In this document: positions 1 through 5,756 of the stretch, in pieces
Layout of the letters: each line of letters opens with the position of its first letter
Numbering within the stretch: position 1 is the stretch's first letter
Assembly (NCBI GenBank): GCA_012962365.1
Contig: DTXR01000643.1
Coordinates: forward strand, 1 to 7,759
Reading direction: 5' to 3'
DNA length: 7,759 bases
DNA from: Chromatiaceae bacterium
Lineage (GTDB): Bacteria; Pseudomonadota; Gammaproteobacteria; Chromatiales; Chromatiaceae
Notes under the pieces: model-generated
Told to the model about the DNA's origin: nothing
Seen by the model: the letters and a program-made list of their open reading frames with translations, nothing else
Database searches by the model: none
Position numbers and translations under genes: made by a program

Positions 1-1159
1 CCTGCTCATGGGAGCCTGGTTGATCCACAAGAAGGAAGAAAAGGCGGCATCCGAGACAGAAGAAAGCCAGCAGGAAGCAGCTGACGAAGAGGCCATGGAA
101 AAAGACCTGAGCTGGGAAGAGGTGACACAGGTAGATACCGTCGGACTGGAGGTGGGCTACCGGCTGATTCCGTTGCTGGACAAAGATCAGGGTGGACAAC
201 TCATGGGGCGCATCAAAGGTGTTCGGCGCAAGCTGTCCCAGGAACTGGGCTTTCTGGTGCCGGCGGTGCATATACGGGACAACCTCGAACTGGCTCCCGG
301 GGCCTATCGAATTACCCTGATGGGTGTGCCCATCGGTGAAGCGGAGGTATATCCGGATCGGGAACTGGCCATCAACCCGGGGCAGGTATACGGAACCCTC
401 AAGGGCATTGAGACCAGAGATCCGGCTTTCGGCCTGGAAGCTGTATGGATTGATGTAGCACTCCGGGATCAAGCCCAGGCGCTGGGATATACCGTGGTCG
501 ATACCAGCACGGTCATAGCCACCCATTTAAGCCACTTGCTGCAACAACATGCCCATGAACTGTTGGGATATGAGGAAGTTCAGCAGTTGCTGGAAGTGCT
601 TGCGCGTAGCAACGCCAAGCTGGTTGAGGATCTGGTGCCCAAGCTGATACCTCTGGGGGCGGTACTGAAGGTGCTGCAAAACCTGCTTTGGGAAGGTGTG
701 CCCATCCGGGATATACGCACAATAGCGGAAACTTTGGCGGAGTATGGACGTGACAGTCAAAACCCTGACGTGTTGACGGCGGCTGTGCGCCGTGCTTTGT
801 CCAGACAAATTTTCCAAAAAATCAATGGAATGAATAATGAACTTAAAGTAATTACACTCGATCCGCAGTTGGAACAGATATTGCAACAGACTATTCAGGG
901 AGCGCAGGAAGGCGGCACGGGAATGGAGCCGGGCATCGTAGACAGACTGATGATGGACATGAAAGAAATGGCACAGAAACAGGAAATTTCCGGAGAACCG
1001 GCGGTACTGCTGGTCAGTCCTTCGCTGAGGGCGTTGCTATCACGCTTGCTCAGGAGCGCACTTCCTGACTTGCACGTTGTTTCCTATGACGAAGTGCCAG
1101 ATAGCAAACAGGTGCTGGTGACAGGAAACGTAGGCCGCCAGCTGGAGCAGGCGAGCTGA
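1..1159 (+). CDS. flhA: Flagellar type III export gate protein FlhA, C-terminal part (5' truncated by window)
   Basis: FlhA forms the nonameric ring of the flagellar type III export gate. Its cytoplasmic domain docks chaperone-substrate complexes and sets export order. The reading frame is open from the window edge (frame of base 2) to TGA at 1157-1159, so about 385 residues are visible of a protein usually near 690. The first codons (LLMGAWLI) look like the end of the last membrane helix. A charged Glu/Lys-rich linker follows to about base 135, then the cytoplasmic domain. Segments recognised from gammaproteobacterial FlhA include GYRLIPLLDKDQGGQL, ELGFLVPAVHIRDN, YRITLMGVPIGEAE, AINPGQVYGTL, DTSTVIATHLS, LVEDLVPKLIPL, VLQNLLWEGVPIRDIRTIAE and the C-terminal GEPAVLLVSPSLR. 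The membrane half and true start lie upstream. flhF begins 22 nt after the stop. Nothing in the visible part looks damaged. Confidence 0.97.
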   Translation, partial: LLMGAWLIHKKEEKAASETEESQQEAADEEAMEKDLSWEEVTQVDTVGLEVGYRLIPLLDKDQGGQLMGRIKGVRRKLSQELGFLVPAVHIRDNLELAPGAYRITLMGVPIGEAEVYPDRELAINPGQVYGTLKGIETRDPAFGLEAVWIDVALRDQAQALGYTVVDTSTVIATHLSHLLQQHAHELLGYEEVQQLLEVLARSNAKLVEDLVPKLIPLGAVLKVLQNLLWEGVPIRDIRTIAETLAEYGRDSQNPDVLTAAVRRALSRQIFQKINGMNNELKVITLDPQLEQILQQTIQGAQEGGTGMEPGIVDRLMMDMKEMAQKQEISGEPAVLLVSPSLRALLSRLLRSALPDLHVVSYDEVPDSKQVLVTGNVGRQLEQAS

Positions 1160-1181
1160 AAATAACACAGGTATAGATACC

Positions 1182-2429
1182 ATGAAAATGAAACGCTATT
1201 TTGCACCGGATATGCGACAGGCCATTCGCAAGGTGAGAGAAGACCAGGGACCCAATGCGGTCATTCTCTCCAACCGCCAGGTAAGCGGGGGCGTAGAGAT
1301 CATTGCCGCCCTGGATTATGACGAAGCGTTGGTCAATCAGGCTCTGGGTGCACATGCAAGCCCACCCGATCATGCCGCAGGCAAAACAGGTGCCGCCGCG
1401 TATGCCGAGACAAATAACCATGAGGAACCGGCTGATTCAGAAGCTGATGCGCCATGGGATTTTTCAGACTATGCGGCAGCACGAAACGACGCATCATCCC
1501 TGGAAGAGATACAAAAGGAACTCAAGGCCTTGCGCAACTTCATGGAAGCGCCCCTGCTGCAGTTTGGCTGGGGAGAGATGAACAAGATCCAACCCCTGCG
1601 GGCAAATTTGCTCAAGCGCCTGATGCTGCTTGGCCTGGCGCCTGCCTTGTGCCGGGAAATCGTGGATCAGGTAGCCAACGCAGGGCAAATGGACAATGGC
1701 TGGGCGGCATCCCTGAAGCTGCTCGCCGGCATGGTGCCGGTGGCTGACGATGATATTGTTTCGAGCGGTGGAGTCATCGCTCTGGTTGGTCCAACGGGCG
1801 TGGGAAAAACCACCACGGTGGCAAAACTCGCAGCACGCTTTGCATTGCGCCATGGCCGTCGCCACGTTGCGCTGGTCACGACAGACAGCTACCGCATCGG
1901 TGCTCATGAACAGCTACGCACCTACGGGCGCATACTTGGTATTCCGGTTCAAACTGCAGGTAACCGCGAAGAACTGACAGTGGTTCTCAACCATGCCCAG
2001 GATCGAAAGCTCGTACTGATTGATACCGCAGGTGTCAGTCAGCGAGATCTGCACCTCACCGAAAAGCTTTCCAGTCTGAGCCTTGGGGAGCAGCGCATAC
2101 GCAACTATCTGGTGTTATCCGCTACCGGGCAGAGTCAGGTACAGAGTGAAGTCATCAGGTCTTTTCGCAAAGCCGGCCTGCACCGCTGCATCATTACCAA
2201 GATGGATGAAGCAAGCAGCCTGGGCGGTACGCTGGCAACTCTCGCACAGCATGGTTTGCCGACCGCCTACATTGCCGATGGCCAGCAGGTACCTGATGAC
2301 CTGCATCCCGCCAGGGCTGAAAAACTGGTGAAACATGCGGTAAGCCTGATGCAGCGTAACCAGGACACGCTTGCAGAGGAAACCCTGGCATTCAATTTCG
2401 GAGGAATGGTCGCAAATGCTCACGCATGA
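1182..2429 (+). CDS. flhF: Flagellar biosynthesis SRP-type GTPase FlhF
   Basis: FlhF is the third SRP-family GTPase beside Ffh and FtsY. It marks the pole for flagellar assembly and forms a GTP-dependent homodimer at the membrane. The 415-residue protein has the typical N-terminus (MKMKRYFAPDMRQAIRKVR), a variable acidic linker at about residues 55-105, an N-domain helical region at about 107-190 and the G domain at about 196-390. G-domain motifs are GPTGVGKT (203-210, P-loop), DSYRIGAHEQL (235-245), DTAG (281-284), TKMDE (339-343) and GQQVPDDL (367-374, closing loop). All nucleotide-binding motifs appear intact. The start at 1182 was chosen because MKxKR(Y/F)FAPDM is the family N-terminus. 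The ribosome binding site is weak (AGGT at 1168-1171). ATG 1188 in the same frame is an alternative. The 3' end overlaps flhG by 14 nt. Confidence 0.97.
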   Translation: MKMKRYFAPDMRQAIRKVREDQGPNAVILSNRQVSGGVEIIAALDYDEALVNQALGAHASPPDHAAGKTGAAAYAETNNHEEPADSEADAPWDFSDYAAARNDASSLEEIQKELKALRNFMEAPLLQFGWGEMNKIQPLRANLLKRLMLLGLAPALCREIVDQVANAGQMDNGWAASLKLLAGMVPVADDDIVSSGGVIALVGPTGVGKTTTVAKLAARFALRHGRRHVALVTTDSYRIGAHEQLRTYGRILGIPVQTAGNREELTVVLNHAQDRKLVLIDTAGVSQRDLHLTEKLSSLSLGEQRIRNYLVLSATGQSQVQSEVIRSFRKAGLHRCIITKMDEASSLGGTLATLAQHGLPTAYIADGQQVPDDLHPARAEKLVKHAVSLMQRNQDTLAEETLAFNFGGMVANAHA

Positions 2430-3321
2430 AATGAATGTGCCCAAGCAAATCGTGGGCGATCAGGCCAAAGGCCTGAGAAGAATCAACCACCCCAAGCCTG
2501 TCAAAACCATCGCCGTAACCGGTGGCAAGGGTGGGGTAGGTAAAACGAATGCTGCAGTCAATATGGCGCTGGCGCTGGCCGCGAGCGGCAACAAGGTGAT
2601 GTTGCTGGATGCAGATTTTGGTCTGGCCAACGTCGATGTGCAGTTGGGTTTGAGTCCGGAATATGACCTGTCCCACCTCATTGCGGGAGAGCGGAATCTC
2701 GAAGAGATCGTCGTAGACGGGCCGCGAGGGATAAAAATCATTCCTGCATCTTCAGGTATATCCCGTATGGCTGAGTTGACACAACTCGAGCATGCAGGCG
2801 TCATTCGTGCTTTCAGTGAGCTGAGTTACGATGTTGACTATCTCATTGTGGATACGGCTGCCGGCATTTCCAATGCCGTGGTGAGTTTCTGCCGCGCCTC
2901 TCATGAAGTTGTGCTGGTGGTGTGCGATGAGCCAGCCTCCATTACCGATGCCTATGCGCTGATCAAAGTGCTCAGCCGCGAACACGGCGTCAACCATTTC
3001 CATGTGCTGGCCAATATGGCTTGCTCGGTCAGAGAAGGGAACGAACTCTATAACAAGCTGGCTGTTGCGGCTGACCACTTCCTGGATGCGACCCTCAGTT
3101 TCCTGGGGGTGATTCCCACTGATGATCGCTTGAAAAAGGCGGTAAGGCTGCAGCGCGCAGTGGTTGATCTCTATCCGGGAAGTCCCTCGGCCATGGCATT
3201 CAAGAAAATAGCCGGGGAAATGGAAAAATGGCCCGATGCTCATAGTGCGGGTGGACAACTGGAGTTTTTCGTGGAACGGCTTATCGATAGCGAGCGGGAA
3301 CTGACAGGAGTGAGACCATGA
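2416..3321 (+). CDS. flhG: Flagellar number regulator, MinD-like ATPase FlhG/FleN
   Basis: FlhG (FleN in Pseudomonas) is a ParA/MinD-type ATPase that limits flagellar number, acts on FlhF and, in pseudomonads, antagonises the master activator FleQ. From ATG 2416 it has 301 residues, slightly longer than the usual 270-300. Residues 15-20 (DQAKGL, then RRI) are the DQAxGL motif known to stimulate the FlhF GTPase. The deviant Walker A motif is KGGVGKTN (38-45), switch I is DADFGLANVD (65-74) and the Walker B/switch II motif is DTAAGIS (146-152). A C-terminal amphipathic stretch (LEFFVERLI, about 282-290) is a plausible MinD-like membrane-targeting helix. ATG 2416 is preferred because GGAGGA at 2400-2405 lies 10 nt upstream. 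An in-frame TTG at 2371 would add 15 residues and ATG 2431 would remove 5. The gene overlaps both neighbours. Confidence 0.96.
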   Translation: MLTHEMNVPKQIVGDQAKGLRRINHPKPVKTIAVTGGKGGVGKTNAAVNMALALAASGNKVMLLDADFGLANVDVQLGLSPEYDLSHLIAGERNLEEIVVDGPRGIKIIPASSGISRMAELTQLEHAGVIRAFSELSYDVDYLIVDTAAGISNAVVSFCRASHEVVLVVCDEPASITDAYALIKVLSREHGVNHFHVLANMACSVREGNELYNKLAVAADHFLDATLSFLGVIPTDDRLKKAVRLQRAVVDLYPGSPSAMAFKKIAGEMEKWPDAHSAGGQLEFFVERLIDSERELTGVRP

Positions 3322-4055
3322 ATATGGTGGCCATGTACCAGGAAGCTTCGGAACAACTCACGTATGAGGAACTGGTCGCCAAGCACATGCCTCTGGTGAA
3401 ACGTGTGGCTTATCACCTCATGGCTAGAATGCCCAATAGTGTGCAACTGGATGACCTGGTACAGGCCGGCATGGTCGGGTTGCTGGAAGCGATGCAGAAC
3501 TATGACGCCTCCAAGGGGGCCAGCTTCGAAACCTATGCCCGCATCCGCATTCGTGGCTCCATGATCGATGAAGTGCGGCGTGGCGACTGGACACCGAGGT
3601 CGGTCTATCACAAGGCAAGACGTCTCGCCGAGGCGATGCATGCGGTAGAAAACAGAGAGCAGCGGGCCGCGCAGGATGAAGAAGTAGCCGCCGAGCTGGG
3701 CGTGGATCTGGCCTCCTATTACAAGATACTGGCGGATACCAACGGTTGCCACGTGCTCAGTTATGACGATTTGAGCGCGGATGGCTGGGTCAGTGACGAC
3801 GATGATGGCTCTGCTGATGGCCCTTTGCCGGAATTGCAGAAAAACCTTTTCAAGGAAGGGCTGTCATCTGCAATAGAAACCCTTCCTGAAAGAGAAAGGA
3901 TGGTCTTGTCGCTGTATTACGACAATGAATTCAACCTGCGGGAAATCGGTGAAGTGCTGGGTGTGAGCGAAGCCCGGATTTGCCAGATACATGCGCAGGC
4001 GCTAACCAGGCTGCGCTCCAAGATGAGCGACTGGGTAGGCGATGATGATGAATAA
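3318..4055 (+). CDS. fliA: RNA polymerase sigma factor FliA (sigma-28)
   Basis: FliA directs RNA polymerase to late (class III/IV) flagellar, motor and chemotaxis promoters and is held inactive by FlgM until the hook-basal body is complete. The 245-residue length is normal. Region 2 spans about residues 20-93, including LVKRVAYHLMARMP, LDDLVQAGMVGLLEAM and FETYARIRIRGSMIDEVRRGDW. Region 3 spans about 95-145. An acidic linker rich in Asp (about 150-170) leads to region 4 with a helix-turn-helix (LPERERMVLSLYY, LREIGEVLGVSEARICQIHAQAL, 189-229). The tail is acidic (GDDDE). ATG 3318 overlaps the flhG stop as ATGA, with AGGAG at 3306-3310 as a good ribosome binding site. The order flhA-flhF-flhG-fliA is the standard one. 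In many relatives cheY-cheZ-cheA follow, but not here. Confidence 0.97.
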   Translation: MNMVAMYQEASEQLTYEELVAKHMPLVKRVAYHLMARMPNSVQLDDLVQAGMVGLLEAMQNYDASKGASFETYARIRIRGSMIDEVRRGDWTPRSVYHKARRLAEAMHAVENREQRAAQDEEVAAELGVDLASYYKILADTNGCHVLSYDDLSADGWVSDDDDGSADGPLPELQKNLFKEGLSSAIETLPERERMVLSLYYDNEFNLREIGEVLGVSEARICQIHAQALTRLRSKMSDWVGDDDE

Positions 4056-4067
4056 ATGCTATCTGGC

Positions 4068-4085
4068 TTCCTGTGTTTGCAGGAA
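4068..4085 (+). promoter_or_regulatory. Hairpin overlapping the ribosome binding site of the small gene after fliA
   Basis: TTCCTG (4068-4073) and CAGGAA (4080-4085) form a perfect 6-bp stem with a 6-nt loop (TGTTTG), beginning 12 nt after the fliA stop. No T-run follows, so it is not an ordinary intrinsic terminator. The 3' arm contains AGGA, the better-spaced Shine-Dalgarno sequence for the GTG at 4094. The hairpin could therefore limit access of ribosomes to that start or mark an mRNA processing site. The structure is read directly from the sequence; the function is inferred. Confidence 0.4.
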
Positions 4086-4093
4086 AAGGAATC

Positions 4094-4264
4094 GTGGCTA
4101 GTTCACGTATATCGCCCCTGTTGCCGGTTTGGCCGGTGGCAAGCATTCTTCCTGCGGGCAAGGATGTTCGTCGAAAGCAGGGGAAGGACGAGGATGCCAG
4201 GGAAATGCCTTCGAACTCCAAAGGTAAAAAGAAAGGGCGCAAGCACATCGATTTGTATGCCTGA
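4094..4264 (+). CDS. Small basic hypothetical protein (56 aa) between fliA and the SPOR-domain gene
   Basis: This short frame starts at GTG 4094 and ends at TGA 4262-4264. It encodes a 56-residue protein with a proline-containing, mildly hydrophobic N-terminus (ASSRISPLLPVWPVASILP). A strongly charged, Lys/Arg/Asp/Glu-rich and probably disordered middle follows, ending in KKKGRKHIDLYA. No membrane helix or catalytic motif is visible. The start is supported by AGGA at 4081-4084 (9 nt upstream) and a second AGGA at 4087-4090. An upstream GTG at 4073 in the same frame would add 7 residues but lies in the hairpin and has no ribosome binding site. The ATG at 4056 in another frame reads into a Cys/Arg-rich product typical of a shadow frame. 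The gene fills the gap between fliA and the SPOR gene, with 16 nt before the next start. I do not recognise a named family. It may be a small flagellar-cluster accessory protein, and it could be non-coding. Confidence 0.5.
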   Translation: MASSRISPLLPVWPVASILPAGKDVRRKQGKDEDAREMPSNSKGKKKGRKHIDLYA

Positions 4265-4280
4265 TTCACGGAATTGATTC

Positions 4281-5570
4281 ATGTCCATGCCAACAAACAG
4301 CAACAACACCGACAACCGGAAAGATGCTACTCCATCCAAAGGCAAAGCGTTGCCAGATACCGGCGAAACATTGCCACAAGAATGTACGCAAGAACTGGAA
4401 GTCACTGGTGAGAGTGTCGATTTCAACTCCATATTGAGTGCAATATCAGGCAATGCGTCTCCAACAACATCTGACGCGTCTAAAAAGCAGAATCCCGCCC
4501 AGTCGAATAACCTGAATATCAGCAGCGTCATTGATCATATCCAGGATGAAGGGCCTGCGACGCGCAAGGACAGTGATCGCGAAACGGCAGCCATGCCGAA
4601 GCAATCAATTGACAACGCCCTCCATTCCTCAAATCAGGCGTCGGCAGATACAGTACCGTCGCAACAGGTGACGGAGCATGAAACAGCTGTGCAACGACCG
4701 GCGGCGCCGGTTGTGGACAGGGAGCAGGATAGAGCTCGAACGCCTGATGATGCTGCGCTGAAAAATGGTCTTGAGGAGACAAAGGAAAATAAAGCGGCCG
4801 TGGCGGCCGCTCCCGGCACTGCCTGGGCTACAATATTGATGCGCCTGCTGGTAACCCTGTTACTGGTTTTTCTGGCGGGTGCAGGGTACCTCTGGCTAAA
4901 CCAGCAATCAGATAACCAGGCCATTCTGCTTGAAACCATACAACTCCGTCAGGAGTTACAAAGAAATCGTGAGTTGGTGGAGGAACTGCAAGCGCAAATC
5001 CATCAACAAAAGGCAAGCATTGAGGGGCTGGCCAGCATTTCACAAGTGCAGCAACTTATGGAAGCTCAGCGTCAGGATATTGACGCCCTGCTGCAGTCAA
5101 GGATTAACAAAACAGTAGCTGGCAAGCCCAAAGCGCTCTTGACATCGGCGGCGGTGGAAAAGCAGGCTGCATCAAAGAACGGGGAAGATGATGCGAAACC
5201 TGCATCGATGCCAGCAGCATCCGCTGGCTCCACAGTGAAAGACCACGTACACACTTCGCCTACTCATGAAGTTGCAAAGAAAAATAATATAGAAGCGGCG
5301 GGGGAGGGGAGAGCTAGCGGTCGCTGGACAGTGCATCTTGCCTCCTCTGGCGATCGACAGGAAGCGGAGAAGGCATTGCGCAAGTACGCGACAAAAGCCC
5401 CCGAGGCCAGAATACAAAAAGCAAAAGTCAAAAACCGTCTGGTGTACCGTGTCAGTGTTTCCGGTTTTAAAACAAAAGAAGAAGCCCGGCGTTATCGCCG
5501 TTCAATCATGACTGAGCTCAATATAAAAGGTGTGTGGTTTTCAAGAAATGATGTATCAATAAAAAAATAA
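4281..5570 (+). CDS. SPOR-domain bitopic inner-membrane protein (429 aa)
   Basis: SPOR domains bind peptidoglycan stripped of stem peptides, which is enriched at division septa. Domains in order are: a polar, Ser/Asn/Asp/Glu-rich and probably disordered cytoplasmic N-terminus (1-182); one membrane helix (about 183-206, AWATILMRLLVTLLLVFLAGAGYLWL); a periplasmic Gln/Glu-rich coiled coil (about 212-275); a Lys/Ala/Ser-rich linker (276-345); and a SPOR domain (about 347-425) beginning GRWTVHLASSGDRQEAEKAL and containing VYRVSVSGFKTKEEARRYRR. This layout resembles FtsN, DamX or DedD, although sequence outside the SPOR domain resembles none I can name. Two similar ten-residue segments occur in the N-terminus (46-55 and 78-87). 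ATG 4281 has only a weak ribosome binding site (CGGA near 4269-4272); ATG 4287 is an alternative. The position directly after fliA suggests transcription with the flagellar operon. A role at the flagellated pole or septum is inference. Confidence 0.85.
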   Translation: MSMPTNSNNTDNRKDATPSKGKALPDTGETLPQECTQELEVTGESVDFNSILSAISGNASPTTSDASKKQNPAQSNNLNISSVIDHIQDEGPATRKDSDRETAAMPKQSIDNALHSSNQASADTVPSQQVTEHETAVQRPAAPVVDREQDRARTPDDAALKNGLEETKENKAAVAAAPGTAWATILMRLLVTLLLVFLAGAGYLWLNQQSDNQAILLETIQLRQELQRNRELVEELQAQIHQQKASIEGLASISQVQQLMEAQRQDIDALLQSRINKTVAGKPKALLTSAAVEKQAASKNGEDDAKPASMPAASAGSTVKDHVHTSPTHEVAKKNNIEAAGEGRASGRWTVHLASSGDRQEAEKALRKYATKAPEARIQKAKVKNRLVYRVSVSGFKTKEEARRYRRSIMTELNIKGVWFSRNDVSIKK

Positions 5571-5586
5571 TATAAACAATAAGATA

Positions 5587-5608
5587 AATTAACAGCTTAA
5601 AGTTAATT
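5587..5608. repeat. Perfect 7-bp AT-rich inverted repeat
   Basis: AATTAAC (5587-5593) and GTTAATT (5602-5608) are exact reverse complements separated by AGCTTAAA. The stem is too AT-rich and too short for a strong RNA hairpin, and no T-run follows. A protein-binding operator is as likely as an RNA structure, and chance in AT-rich DNA is possible. Confidence 0.35.
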
Positions 5609-5642
5609 ATCATAATTGGACATGAAAGATCAACAGACAATT

Positions 5643-5669
5643 TCAAGTATTTTCATCTAATAGCGGTAA
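5643..5669 (+). promoter_or_regulatory. Candidate FliA (sigma-28) promoter
   Basis: TCAAGTAT (5643-5650), an 11-nt spacer and AGCGGTAA (5662-5669) fit the sigma-28 layout TAAAGTTT-N11-GCCGATAA. Matches are 6 of 8 in the -35 (7 of 8 against the TCAAGTTT variant) and 5 of 8 in the -10, keeping the CG-TAA core, with exact spacing. It lies in the AT-rich gap about 90 nt before ATG 5757, on the strand of that gene and close to fliA itself. The motif is seen in the sequence. Its use is inferred, and a match of this quality can arise by chance. Confidence 0.4.
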
Positions 5670-5756
5670 TTGCCAACCCAGTCACATTCTTTGGTTAAAG
5701 ATACGTCCCAATCGGTCGACCTTGTCACTAAGCAAATACCAAAAGGGACAACCGGC

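Larger units (their letters stand above)
5571..5756. other. AT-rich intergenic region between the SPOR gene and the orphan exported-protein gene
   Basis: The 186-nt gap has no convincing gene. Bases 5571-5660 contain only 20 G or C in 90 by hand count, far below the flanking genes. The gap holds a perfect 7-bp inverted repeat (5587-5608), weak -10-like hexamers (TATCAT 5608-5613, CATAAT 5611-5616) without matching -35 boxes, and a candidate sigma-28 promoter (5643-5669). No GC-rich hairpin with a T-run follows the SPOR gene, so termination there is not evident. An in-frame TTG at 5670 could extend the next gene upstream, but a good ribosome binding site supports ATG 5757 instead. Confidence 0.7.

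Noticed and set aside
2752..3752. Long minus-strand frames (168 and 170 residues) opposite flhG and fliA
   Set aside because: They lie antisense to strongly recognised conserved genes and show no domain pattern of their own.
3760..3830. Asp-rich insertion in FliA between regions 3 and 4
   Set aside because: FliA proteins of pseudomonads also have an acidic, variable linker here, so it looks ordinary.
4056..4277. 73-residue frame starting at ATG 4056 directly after the fliA stop
   Set aside because: The product is Cys/Arg/Trp-rich and lacks a ribosome binding site of its own. The overlapping GTG 4094 frame has better start signals and composition, although the choice is not certain.
4793..4812. 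GC-rich repeated GCGGCC units within the SPOR gene
   Set aside because: They encode an Ala-rich stretch (KAAVAAAP) in a linker just before the membrane helix and need no other explanation.
5670..5756. N-terminal extension of the orphan exported protein from TTG 5670
   Set aside because: There is no good ribosome binding site at 5670, whereas AGGGA lies 8 nt before ATG 5757. The candidate promoter would also start transcription downstream of 5670.
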